From: Sapria himalayana
Taxonomy: Eukaryota; Streptophyta; Magnoliopsida; Malpighiales; Rafflesiaceae
Length of the DNA stretch: 64,000 nucleotides
Assembly: GCA_029783825.1 (NCBI GenBank)
Contig: JAREIK010000343.1
Span: 2,518,501 to 2,582,500, forward strand
Reading direction: 5' to 3'
Shown here: in pieces, positions 25,201-40,200 of the stretch
How the letters are laid out: every line of letters starts with the position of its first letter
How positions within the stretch are numbered: position 1 is the first letter of the stretch
Made by a program: the position numbers and the translations under genes
The notes under the pieces: generated by a model
Seen by the model: only the letters and a program-made list of their open reading frames with translations
What the model was told of the DNA's origin: nothing
Database searches by the model: none

Positions 25201-28200
25201 TTCAGATTCAAATTAAACACTAACATACATCAATATGAGAAATAAGATAAATTTTTATATTTTTCTTGGAGACAACTTTGTTTCTTAATAAAATTAAAAG
25301 TGGATAATTTTTTGAGATCCAATATAAAGAAGTTAAGAGTTATGATGAAAATTATAAGATATTTTAAATAAGATATCTAGTCGAAAAGATCGGATATGCA
25401 CTTTCTTCTCTCACTACCATTTACTATAATAATCATACAGCAATGTCTATAATCTCTAATTAAGTGTTTCATGAACGCATAAATCACATTACATATCAAG
25501 GTGGGCTATTTTTTTTTCTTAGGAAAAAGACTCTAGGTGAGATTATTATTAGAGTATACATTCAAATAACATAACATCAAGTAAATACATTCATAAAAGG
25601 ACCAAAGAGACCTTAGTTTGTCTATGCTTATTCCAAAATGAATGTTGTAGAGTTGTATACAATATTTGGATGAGTATACACTAATTAGATAAGAGATATT
25701 AAAATTTTTATTTGATTATTTCTTATTTTTAATATTTTTGATTGAAAAATCTAAACTGTGAATTACGCCCAATAACTTTCACTCATTATATAAAAATATT
25801 GATTATATGACATTAAATATTGAGAGTATTTATTTCATTTTTGTATTTTAATCTTGCCCAATAATGTTTTCTCTATAGATTAAAATATGTTACACTCATA
25901 ATGCATAAAGAATTAAAAAAATATATTAATTTCGTTCTTTTGGGCTTTATTCTTCAATTGAAATATTGAAATATTCTTGTCTTTATGTTTTCTATATCAA
26001 CATGAATGATAAGAACAAATCAGAACACTCTATATACAGCCAAAAGCATAAATAATTAAGTCATAAATTTATAACCTGCACTGTTGCAGCTGTCACTGTG
26101 TCGAGCAGAGTATTGGTGGTATAAGTGTTTGATTGCAATCTTATACGTCTGGGTTCAATATCCACATTGCTCTTAGACCAAAATGCAAGAATTGATGAAT
26201 CAATAACCTATGCAGCAAGAAAAAGCATCTATTAAATTATAAGCTGAGAGACAGAACTGCATGCCAGAAGCAGAAAAACAAGAGAGAACTCACTTCACAT
26301 TTGGTGATGGTGTCTAGGGGATATATTCTCAATGTGCGACTAGTACCAGGATCAAGCATCCGAATCCCATCTAAAGCAATCTGGAATACAATTCAAAGCA
26401 GATAAGGTTTCCAAAGAGAGAAAATTGTGCACAATAGCATCACTATGCATAGTGCGGTATAATATTTTGCCGAATAAGATGAAAGCCAACAAAAAGGGTG
26501 CAACTTCCACTCCTATCCTTCTTCCATCTAGGTGCATATGTCACACTCACACAAAGTAAAGAAAATTAGGCACGCCATTCTGGGTTGGACAGAAACAAAT
26601 TTAGATTTTTTTCCTACCCCTTACTATGCAGAAAACTCTGAACTCATGAGCAACAAATGTGTGTAGCAGGCATGCATAGTAGATACACAAAGAAAAAGGA
26701 AAACGAAAAGTGTGGAGAAAACTTTTGTACAGTATTTTTTAATTTAACATTGTAAATTTTTAACATAAATTAAAAATTATAGTTAAAACACTCTATGAGA
26801 TATCATACATGAAAGTCTTTTATATAAAGGACAAAATGATTGAGAATGCCCATGTGTTATATGTTCTCATCAAAGTATACAAATATGTAAAGAAAAGATA
26901 ATAAAATAAAAAAGTATAAATTCACAACACTCTTAATCAAACTAATGCATATAAGTCTGCAACACTCAGTTTAGATGAAAAAAATATAAGCTAAGCTTTT
27001 TTTCAAGACATTCGTAAAGGTATTCATTACATATTCTGCTATCTGAATATATGTTATAGTCATAGTCACATTCTAAATCCTTAATGGAGAAGAAACAATC
27101 TAATATGATATGTTTTGCCCACTCATAAAATATTAGATCAAATAGTATATACCTTACTAGTTTACAATTACAATAAAGGGATAGTAAAAGAATATGCATA
27201 ACTAACCTCAAGCAAAGGTAACATCTATAGTATTTTACAAATATTTATTATCACTCTCAAATATCTATATATTAAATCTTTAATAATTATTTATCACTTA
27301 CTTTTTTAAAAGATAATATTATTTCTAAAAATATATAAAAATATGATATAGATCTTATCTCAATGCATGCTGGTGATCAACTTTAATTTTAATACCCAAC
27401 TAATTACATGTACTCATGATCTAAGAGATCCCAAGTCCTATGAATTTTTCAAATATCTCAGAATATAAAAAGCTACATCAAGATAAATTTATCAAAAAGT
27501 ATCTAAAAAATAATTAATTCTACTAATTGCATATATCATATTCAGTCTGATTATTGTCAGATAGTTAATTTTTCTTATGATTCTCTTATAATTAATAAAA
27601 TCAAACAAAAAATCACATCACAATTAAAATTAATATTTAAATCAATATAAACATATGCTAGAGCACAACCCCAAAGAATAACCTCTACAAAAATATTGAG
27701 TATATTCTCCTCTGAAACAAGATAATACCTCTTATAGAATAAGTCACTTATATGCTAAAAAAATATTTGAGCCTCCAAATTCATTCATCTGAAAATGTGT
27801 CTGAAGATACTTATTGAGTTGAATAATTTTTAACTCATCATCTCTCATAATCAAAATATCATTTATATAAATAATTAACAAAATTATTATATCATCAGGT
27901 CTCCTCCAAAAGAATAAAAAAAATCAATAACAAACTTATATAATCCAAACAAAATAATTACATATAAAAATCTCACAAATCAAACTTATGATAACTACTT
28001 AAAGTCATACGATGTCTTTCACATATCCCAGTTGCTTCTCTATATATACCTCTTCTCAAGGTCATCAAAAAGAAAATATGCTTTGCAACTAGCTAATATA
28101 TTTTTCAATTATGAGATTCAGATTCTACAAAATAATAATAATAATAATAATATAAATTAAGATCATACTGATCACTAAAGAGTAAGTGTCTTAATAGGCG

Positions 28201-31200
28201 ATCTGCAACCAATTAGGCAATCTGCATTTCTATCTGGACCTAACTTTATAATAAATATCTACCTACAACCAATGGCACACCTTCTCGAAGGTCTTGGTAC
28301 AAGTTACCAAGTCCCATTAAAATGAATAGTATGCATCTCATATATCATGGCATATCATCATCTTGAATGAGATAATATCTTAAAAAAAGACTTAGGTGCA
28401 CTAATATCATCAAGAGAAATAAAAAAAAATAAAAGATTAAATAAGACAAGAATATAACAAAGCTTGTGAAATCAAATATTAAATACAGCTCATGTATCCC
28501 TAACTGTTGAGTACAACAATCAGAAAGAATAAGAAAAGAATGTCTTTTGATTACTGAGTATAGCATTCAAAAAATAAAGATCAAAAGAACTCTAAGTATT
28601 ATCGTATCACTCAATAACTCATCTATGGTAAGATCAAGTTGAGCATATCCTTTTCTCATAATATAGACTCTAAATCATGAGTAATCAAGTAACTTTAAGT
28701 CATGGATAATCAAGTGACATTATGTCCTAGGTAATCACATGATCTTATATCAAATTTCATATGTTAATACACCCCTACATAATAAAGTTACAGGAAAAAA
28801 AAAGATATTTGATTAAGACATCTTGGACACTCTTATTTGATAGGAGTATTCCAAAGCATTCTTCAAAAAATATGATGTTAACTGACTACAAACTTATCAA
28901 CCGGATATCTTGTTATGTCATTCCTCAGCATGTACTCTTTCAAATCTTGTATCATGAGAAATATTACTTAGTCTAATCTTTGAGAAACATCTTGTTTGTT
29001 CATGATCTCTCAACATGATGAGATAAGATGACACTTATGACCTAAAAAAATATCTTTGTGCGATATATATATTAAAAATCATGTTTTTGTACAATAAAAA
29101 GTATCTTTATCCAAAAATAATAAATCACATGTTCAGAATTCATTAGATAGATAGAAAATGTGCTAGGCAGCCCATGCATAGGCTAGCCCAAGGGAGAGCA
29201 TAGGTCATGGCATGCCAGCATTTCTGACCCATATGCCACAAAACATGTAACACAACATGACAAGGGTGACCAAAAATTTAACTAGTTTGGACCTAACTCA
29301 AGCTAGCCTTGAACTAACCCATACTAAGGAGAGTTTAAGAAATGTTAAGTTTGGATCAGCCCAGCACAACTCGAGTAGCATGCAATGAGCAGTGTTGGGC
29401 ACCTGCTTTTATAGACAGCACAACCTATATAATGGCCGGCATTGAACCATAAAAAATTATGTCGTACCAGCCCAAAGTGGCTCATTTTCCTCATCAAACA
29501 CAACATCTACAATTTTCAAGAGTAAAACCATCACGATATTATCATCTCTCATACTATGTGCTTAAACGAGAGTCTTGAGAACTAGGTATGACATCCACAA
29601 AAAATAAAAAAATAATAATACATTAAAACATATATATCAGACAATTTTAGCAGTTAGAATATAAATCACAAGATCGTATATCATATTTCATATTCTGACA
29701 CACCCCTACATAATAAAATTGCAGAAATAAAAATAATAAACATCTAATTGAGATGATTAGAGCACTCTTATTTGATAAGAGTATTCTGAAACATAATTGA
29801 AAAAATACGAGGTTAACAGACAACCAACTTATCGACCAGATGTCTTGTTCTATCATTCATCAACATGTACTCTTTCAGATCTTATATCAAAAGATATGTT
29901 GCTTAGTCTATCACCCAAAATCTTTAGGAATACTTATTTTATTTACAATCACTCCACATAATGAGATAAGATGACACTTATAACATAAAGATATATCTTT
30001 CTTGATTAATTTAATAGAGCAACACTTAATAAGAATACAATTATTTTTTTTTATCAGAATATGATAGACAAGTAAGTATGATATTGTATTTTTTTAGAAA
30101 GACATTTTTTAGCAAGAATAGAAAGAATAAGAGTACATAAATCTAAACCTATTACTATTTCTTATTTATCTATAATCTCACTTAAGACCTCCAAAATAAA
30201 AAAAAATCATTAATTAGTAACATCTTAACTACTAAATCCACAATATAATGATACTCCCATTGAATAATCATACATACCAACAAATATAAATTAGATTGAT
30301 TCTTAAAAAAACAAAATTTTCAAAGAATAAAAATTTCCCTCAATTAATACAACACAATTATTCACTAATCTGCTCCAATTCAAACTCATGATGAGCCAAA
30401 AATTAAAAGATTTAACCACTCAATATTATAATCTATATAAAAAAAATAAGAAGATACATAAATTATTTAGACTAGAAATGAGTCTATTGAGGTGTTGAAT
30501 GATCCTACAACTAAGCCCACTGATCTTAAAGGTGAAAAATGAGTCAAACAGGCATAGCAAACCACACAACACAACCATCTAAATAATTTGCCAGTTTGAT
30601 GATTGTAACCTAACACCACAAATATTAGTTGATGTCTAATAACTGATGAGCATATTGATTTTTTATTTTTTTCAATTTTCAAAGAATTTGCTAGTTTGAT
30701 ATTTTAATGTATTTTATTTTAATTTATTATATTTTACATCATAATATAATTGTAATTTTAAATTAAATAATTTTTTTAATATTATTTAAGATAGTTATTC
30801 ATTTTTAAATTTTTATATATAATATATAATATTATATATTATATAACCAATGGCAATCATCAAGCTAGGAGACTAGCTTGGACTAATCATGATTAGCCAA
30901 CAAGGCAAATACCACACTCAAGCTAGCCCATCAACAACACCACACCCAACACAAACTAGAGGTGATAAATGGATCGAGTAACAAGAGCCCAGCCCATAAA
31001 ACAAATCACAAAAGTCATGTCCAACTAGAGATGTCAACCTGATCGGGCCGGCCTGGCTCTGCACGAGGCACGGCACGGTTCAGCCGTGCCTGGGCCAGCC
31101 CGGCACGGGAAAATCCCATGCCCAGATAAGGCACGGCCCGTGCCGTGCCGTGCCGAGGCCAACCGGGCATCGTGCCGTGCCTGACGTGGCACGTTTTGGT

Positions 31201-34200
31201 GGCTCGTAGCATGGCACACCGGTACGGGGGCACCTGCAATCCCCTTCGCCCTTCCCGCAAAAAAGACCATGGGTCGGATCCAATCAAACCCAACCCGCAA
31301 TCCACCGAGCCGACCCGATACCCCCCTGCACCCCCCCCCCCTAACGAGCAAAAAAAAATAAAAAAAAAATATTATATTGTAGCCGTTGGATCTCGCCTCC
31401 AGCAGCTAGGGTGCAGAATCCAACGGCTCTCATGATTCTGCATCCTAAAAAATTTTAAAAAAATAAAAAAAAATCGAAAAAAATCACTTTTTTAAAAAAA
31501 ATTATTTTCTATAATCTATAAATTTCACCCCCTCTCTCTATAACATTTATGTTTTTCATAAATATTCTTTCTCTCAAATCTCACATTTTCTTTCTCAAAA
31601 ATATTGCACCTCTCTCTCGGGACTAGGGAAGTCGGGATTTCATCATTTGAAATTTGGCCTAGCTTTTCGGGAATATCAACTTGAATTTTGAATTTTGAGA
31701 TAGACTGTGATGCACCGTGCACGTGATCGACCTCACTGCTTGACTGGGTAATTTAATTTAAATTTTTTTGTTTACTTTCTCTCTCTCTCTAGTCTCTCTC
31801 TAGACCTAAAATAGATAAATTTTAAAAGTGTCCTGATTAAAAAAAATCCTAAAAAATAACAAATACTAATGAAATATATTTAAATTTAGAAAATGAAAAA
31901 TTACACAGATGTCTGAGGTTGCTGAAACTTTAGTTTCTCCAGTCGTCTCAAACAAAACTTCTAAAAACAAAAAACTAGGAGGATTTTTGTAGTTTGGACT
32001 CATTTTAATATAATAAAACAAAAAAATATTAAGGGTGAAGAAAAAGAAATAGCATAGTGCAAATATTATATGAGACTTTTAACAAGTAAGAGTTTGATTG
32101 GGACTGGGCACCTTAAGAGGCATGCCAAATTATGCACCAAAAAACATGGTCCATTAGATCCTAGGCAAACCCAACTTGACACTGCATTTTTTAAGACTGG
32201 ATCGAGTTCAGTCTCAAAGTTTACTCCCTTCATATACTCTAGCGAGTTGGGTAGGGACGACATGGCCAGACATATCACATTGATAGGTCTTCCGATCAGA
32301 TATTCGGAAGATCCAAGGGTTGTGTGCATCATGCAGAGATATTTTCAACCTGCTTATCATAGGATTCTTAGGTCCACATCTAGGAATGACATACTAAAAT
32401 TATATAAGTTAGAAAAACAAAAAATAATTAATAAATTTATGACATAATTGAGTGGTGTCCGTGACGTCTGATATCTGGACAAGTCACGATGAATCATCTT
32501 ATGCATATCTCACTAGCCACTGTGTAGATTCTAACTGAAGAATGAATAAAAAAATTGTAGGATACTCTGAGATTCTTCATCCTCATGATGGTTTGGCCAT
32601 TTTTGAGTGTATGATGAAAATCTTTAGGGAATATAAAATTCAAATAAAATTTTTAATGTCACATTCGATAACGCATCTAATAATAGAGTAGCGATTAACA
32701 TGTTTGTTATGAATATTAAAGACGCACCATTATGAGAGACCTTTCATGTCAGATATATGTGTCACGTGATTAACTTGATTGTTCAAGCGAGTATGAATGT
32801 ATGTTCCCCCGCATTGAATAATATTCGTAATACACTAAAATATATTCGTACTCCTAGCAGACAACAAGAGTTTGGTAGTCTTTATTTGTCTGTGAATCTT
32901 AAGAAGAAGAAATTCCAATCGGATGTGAGATATCATTTGAATTACACGTACCTGATATTAGTATCATGTGTGGGATACGAACACGTGATATCCGACTACG
33001 TCAATAGTAAGAGTGACGAACTTATTATTGATGACTCTGACTGGGCTTCAAAAATTTTATTTATGAAATTCCTGAAGATTTTTTATGACATGACGAACAT
33101 GTGTTCACCGGTTTATACGCACACTACTTGCATTGCACTCCGGTGCATATGCAACATTAGTAGCATGTTTAGGAAGTATAGAGCTGACCCGATACTTAGC
33201 CATATAGTTGTAGAGATGAAAACCAAGTACTTGAAGTACTGGTCCACCGTTCCATCTCTTTATTGCCTCACTGCATGCATGGACCCTAGGGTTAAGGTGA
33301 AAAGGATAGAAAACACTCTGACTTATATTTCCTCACATGAACCTGGAAGACCCACCTGAATGATTCATTCACGAAAAGTTGACTGACATATTCACATACT
33401 TCGATACTAGGTATGGTGGTGGTGGTGGTGGTGGTGAGACTGTGATTACGGACATGGATACCTTATTCGGAAATGACAATTTTTCCATTCAGCTAGCGAG
33501 GAGGAAATGTAGGGGTGGACCATCATATAAGAGCGAGCTTTCTCGGTACTTAGATACTAATTACTGCTCAATCCTATCACATTCTGATACTAAGAAACTT
33601 AATATATTACAGTGGTGAAAATCATATGAGTCCACCTTTCCCGTGCAATCTAGGATGGCACGGAATCTACTGACTCCTCCGGTGTCAAGCGTAGCATAGG
33701 AGTCTGCTTTTTCTGTTGTGGTGAACGTGATTTCAGGTAGGAGATCGAGATTGCGTTCAATTATTGTTGAGGCATTAGCTTGTTTGAAGGATTAGGATGA
33801 TTCGAGGTTTAGCATCCATGATCGTGCTGGAGCTGGGACTGGGACTGCAGCCGCATTCACTGTGATAGCGGAGAAGTTGATTGCTGATGATGATGATCTA
33901 TATGATACTGATCTTGATGTTGTGGCTGATGATGCTCATGATAAGCCGATTGACGATTGATGATGATCTACTATTTTTTGATTTCAATGTTTTGTTTTTT
34001 ATTGATTGTACGTTTTATTTATACGTTACGTTGAAACTGTAATTTGTTTAATACGATCATTCGGTATCTAATGGCTGATTGGTCATTTTTCATTTGGTTT
34101 GATTATGTTTTTTTTACTTTTTAATTTTTTTAACATTATTTATTGATTTATTTATTTTTTTTGTTTTAATTTTTCATTTAAAAATTTATAACTCTATTAT

Positions 34201-37200
34201 ATAATTCTAATAAATTTTAAACTAATTTTATTTTACATTATAAAAAAAATTACACTTTGTAAATTTAATAAATTTTAAACAATATTCATAATTCATATTA
34301 TAAATTTATAATTTTATACAATATCAATAATCTTATATATAATTTTATAATTTATATAATTAAAAATTTAAAATAAAAAAAATTATAATATTTTATTTTA
34401 AAAAATAATATATTATAAACCGTGCCGGCACGGTGGGCCATGCCAAGCCATGCTTTTATAAACCGTGCCTAGCCCAGCAGAAAAGCACAGCCGTGCTCTT
34501 AAAAAATGGGTCGGACCGACACAACATGGGCACGTGGCCAAGAAGTGTGTCATCATAGAGCATAGGCACAAAATTTCAACATTAGCAACACGAACCAAAC
34601 ACAACGCTTGTACTTCACATGTCAATCCTTTGATTATTAAAAAAAGGCATGTTAAGTTCCATGTGTCTTATTTTATTTTATTTTTCAGAATAGATGCATG
34701 AAGTCAACACATTGGGTTTTATTTTATTTTATTTTTTACCTATTTAACAATCGCCTTTAATAAGACAATGACTCACATGGCACATTAGTGTCCAATGATT
34801 CTAGATAAAAATCTAACAATGTAGATTTATGACAATGAAAAAATAATATTTTATTTTTAAAAATTTTCAATACAAATTTAATTAATATTTATAATTTCAC
34901 ATAAATTATCATCTATTTTCTATCTAATTCTCTCAAAATCTCAAATCAATATTATGGTGTATATTTTTTTATTTTTATTTGAATAATATAAAATTTTATA
35001 AATTATTATTGGTAATTGAGTCACATTTTCATGATAAAATAAAAAATAAATTATAATTGCGGACTTATGATTAATTGACTTTGAATTCTCATCTAAATTT
35101 TTAAAAGGTTCATAATTTATTTATTTTACATCAATTTTTATCTTTATTTGATAATTAATAAGTAAAAAAAAAAATTCTTATACTCAAAATTATGTAAAAA
35201 TAAAAAATAACGATGATTATAAAAATATACTAAGTAATTATTAAAATAATGATAACTTAATCAAAATGTTCGAGACTAGGTTATCATAATTCATAGGTCG
35301 TATTTAGCTTATTAGCACGGACTTATGCTTTCTACTAAGCTCACGTGCAGCACTTTGACAACTCAACATTCATTTGTTGCTAAGTCAACCTCAAACTTAC
35401 ATTATTTGCTAAGCTCAACTTCTACTCACAACTTATAAACAAAGAAAACTTTAAAAAAAACTTAAAAATAAACTTAAAAAAAATAAAAAGAAGAAAAAAA
35501 TCTTGATTAAAGGAAGACTCTTTATAAAGCTTGACAATTTGTAAATGAAACCATCGTCTCTTTATATATATATAAGTGTCTAGAACCTTCAAATGTCCTC
35601 AAAAAAGCCTAGTAAATTTTAGAATATTGTACTATATACACATATTTACAAAAATCTCTAGAAGAATATAGGACAATCTCATTCATTCTATATTCTTTCA
35701 CATAAGTATGAAATTCTCTGGTATATTATAGAACCTTCCGTATTATTCTAACAAATTAATAGATTTCCTAAGTGTGAGGGAGTGCTACTATGTACCTAAA
35801 AAACATATGATATAATTGAATACTTATAAAAAACATATATTATAAAAAAATAAAAAAAACATATATTATAAAAGAGTCAAAAAACATATAATACATTCTA
35901 GGGAGAGACCATCCACATACTTCTAGCAAACGAACTCACTTTGAGATTATTAAAAAAACATATATGAGTGTCAAAAAAAATTCAGAATAATGTAAATTAT
36001 AAAAATATATATACCTATATAACTAAGAATATTATTGGATACTTTAAAATACATGTTAAATAATATATCTAAAAATATAATACATACTCTCAAAAAAAAT
36101 TTTAAAAGGTAAAAGCATACGTTAAGACATAAGGCAAGGCATGATCTCCGAGATTTTAAGACATAAATTTTTTGAACATCACGATATATAATTAATTAAT
36201 ATTTTAAAATATATAAAATAAAATAACATAAATACAAAAATAAAAAATCAAAATTTAAAAAGTATTTTTCAAAGCATTTTTAAGATGCCACGTGACTATA
36301 AATATAATTAATAAATATTTTATAATATATTAAAAATAAAATAAAATAATTTGAAATACTTTAATAAATATTTAATAATATATTAAATTCTAACAAATTT
36401 AAAATGATTTTATCATTATTAAATTAAAATTTTAAATTTATTTTTTTCATTAATAAATAGTATAAATACTATTTTTTATTAATAACTAATATAAAATATT
36501 TTATAATTAATACTATTTATTAATTTGATAATTTTAAATTTAAATTTTATTAAATTAATATATTTTATATTTTATTGATAAATTAATATAATTAATATAT
36601 TGATAAATTAATATATTATTTTATATTTTATTAAATTTAAATTTTAAATTTATTAAATTCTTTCCTTTTCCTCTCAAATCTCCCTTGAACTCGTCCCTCT
36701 CCCTAGCTGCATGGAAATCTCGATAGAGCTCCATAGAGCTCCAATGATGGAGCTCCATCGAGCTCACAGTTTTTTATGCCTAAAGGTACGCATCAAGTCA
36801 TTTTTAGAATGCTTTTAAAACATTGCTCCCAGGCAAACCAAATTAAAGGGTGGGATCAATAAATTTGGATTAAATTCAAGTTCCGTGACCAACTTTATTT
36901 TACGTCGTGAGTTTGTAAGGAATGACATTACTTAATTTATTATAAACATAATTCTTTCACGTATATTTGGGAAAGATCCTAAAATAATTCATCATGTGCA
37001 AAAATATTTTTATCTTACTTATTATAAAATATCTATGATGATATATAAAATTGATATAATAAAAAATAATAATTAACAAATTAAGAAAAGAAATAAAATA
37101 GTATCAATAATTTTAGACATTTGAACTAGTCATGATAAAAATGCATTCACATGCATCATCACTTACTTTATTAATTCTAACTTAACTAAATAAATAAATA

Positions 37201-40200
37201 TTAAAATTTTATAAGATTATTCAACATCATAATAACACTATCATTATATAACTATCTATTAAACATTTTTAAGGAATAAAACATACAAAAAAATATATAT
37301 AACATAATATTTAATAATATTTCAAATAATATTATAATATATATTTTTATAAAAACTATTAAGGACAATCTCTAAGCTAAATTTTTCATGATGAATATAT
37401 GTATCATATAATAAATCTAATACAAAATGACTTACAAAATCTTCTCTCATTAAAAAAAATACAAAATATATTAAAATATTTTAGAATAACTAGAAAACTA
37501 AAACAATTTTAATTTATATAAATCAATGAGCCTAAATAATTCTCGCTAAATATCAAGTATTATTAGAATCCTATATATCTAATGTTTAATTTATATATTG
37601 ATTATCAATATGTAATATCTAATTACATTAATAATAAAACTAATAGCATAATAAATAATGAAGTAAACTAAAATAATTTTTTAAAAAAATTTAAATATAT
37701 ATATATTATAAGATGAATATGTGTTGGTTTGTATATATTATCACATCATACATTTTATTTAGGAACATATAAAACATCAATTGTGTCTTTAACCAATAAA
37801 AAAAATATTTATTTTTTAGAGATTAAACTATTGAGATAAACAATAATATTTAAAATACTAGTCTCTCATTTCATCTATTCATTAATTAGTTATATGTATA
37901 AATTCTAAAATCAAGATTAAGTTGATAAAAAATATTATCAAATTCATATCCGATTAAATGAATCAACATCAAGAATTAGATAGTATCATTTATAAATTAT
38001 TAGATACATTATTTAGAAATTATATAAATAAAAATGAAGTTTAACGAATCTCCAAATGCAAAATTCGATATTATATTTGAAGATTATAACTTTTTTATTT
38101 AGTTAATTGAAAATAAATGATATAGAAATTCATCGAATATAGATGAGTTATCAAGATACTTAAATACTAATTACTGTCTATCTTATCTCATATTAAAATA
38201 AAAATTTTGAACATATTAAATTGACACAAATTATAGAATCCACCTTTTGCATACTACCTAAAATAATATGTAATTTATCAACTCTTCTAAAATCTAGCAT
38301 AATATTAGAATTTATTCTTCTGTAGCTGTAAATATAATTTCAAATAAAATGACTAGACTATAATCACAAATTATTAAAATTTTATCATGCTTAAAATATT
38401 AGAAAAAGATATTGATGAATCTTCAAGATAAAGTTCAAGTATTACAAGTGGATAATAACATAGACAAAAATTAAAAAACCAAAATTTTGAGTAATAATAA
38501 TCCAAATCAGATATAGTGACATGATATTAGCACTGCCCTAGCATACATTTTATTTTATGATCTTTTTATTTTATTTTTAATAAGCATTTACATTAGATTT
38601 TTAAACTTAAGAATATTTTTTAATATAATTTTTTTACATTAATATTTATACACATGACAGTTTGAATTTTAAAAATTATGATTTTTTATAATATTATATT
38701 TGTTTTTTTTTAATTTCATACGTGTGAGTGTGTGCATCAGGTGAGAGGGCATAAGACCCCAAGCCAAGCCATCCCAAAGTCTCATATCATAAATTAGTTG
38801 GGTTAGGCTTGGGCTGGGCATGGGCTGGGCATGGGCGAAGCATGGGCTAGACTAGACCTAGACAGCTAGTGAGCTAGATCAATGCCAGACCTAGCCCACA
38901 TGCTAGGGCAAGTTAACTTGTCCATGTGCCTATCCAATTGCTTGTGCTTGTTCTTGTTCCTGTCCAAATGCTTGTTCTTGTTCCTGTCCAAATGCTTGTG
39001 CTTGTTCCTGTGTCCTCTGCAGCCTGCCCACATCTAACTCAAGTTAGCTTGGTTAGTTACATGTCTAGCCCAAGTCATGTCAATTGTTAATCCTAGGTAA
39101 ACATAACCAAGCATGACCCATTCTACCCCCAAGCTACTTTTTTCATTGTCAAACTTCCATGATAGGACACATGTTAAGAATTATGTCGTGTCGAGCACAA
39201 CAAAGTGGACTAGCGGACCTCAAAAAAATGGGAGGTACTGGCCCAACATAACCCGTTTGTCACCACTAACCCAAACTAACCTGGGTCCAACACTTGTTGA
39301 GCCAAGCACCAACCATGCCAACATGTAAGTTCATGCCTCATTCAATGATGCTAGACCTGGCATGACATGGGTAGCAAGCAAGCAACCAAGTGATGCCAAG
39401 CTACCCTTGTTTGCAAGCTTAGCATGACATGTCAACCCAACACAATCCATTTTTCATCTCTATATGATCTTAACATTTCCATCACTCTTTAAAAAAGACA
39501 GCGAAATTATACCTAATATCTAATTTTACAAATTTTATGGTGCTCATATTTTTTTCTCTTATTTTACTTCCTTAATTACTTCACTTAGTGATATTAGAAT
39601 ACTTAAGTATCATTCTAAAACATTATCTTATTCAAAATAACATGATGATATATTACAAATTAGTATTTACTATCAAAAAGTCCAAATAAAAAGTTAGTTA
39701 ACCTTAAGATGAGACTTGCAATAAAAATATTAACTTAAATATTTGATTAAATTAACAGAATATCTTTTTTAACAATCAAAATATCTTCCATATAAATTCT
39801 TATTTTGCTAATAATACCTCAAAATAAATTATACATTAAGTACAGTCACCTAAGTTTCGAGCATCACTATTCAACCTAGTTTTTAGATTACAAAAAATAT
39901 TATAAAGCCTCAAGCAATCATTAAAGACTTGTGTTGCAATATTTTCACACGCAATTATTTTATTTGATTTATATAGATGTGTTATCGTATTTTGTTTATT
40001 TTTTAAAGAAATTTCACAATAAAATAATCTTTCATATTGTGTAGATCAAAAAATTATATATTTATATGAGATTATTAGTTAGGAATGACTCGACTCAATT
40101 AGCACTTTCAATCATAATTTAAAAAAAATATGAAATTCAAATATTTTTTAGAATACAAATAAGTTACTCTATGTAGATATATTATCTTGTGATATATAAG

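Noticed and set aside
31015..31435. Arginine/proline-rich open frames on both strands at the left end of the Ac-like hAT
   Set aside because: They cover GGCACGG/GCCGTGCC subterminal repeats, where all frames stay open because of composition.
31018..34570. An 8-bp target duplication for the 3.5-kb Ac-like hAT
   Set aside because: Octamers next to the left end (for example tgtccaac) have no match near the right margin; the right end is eroded.
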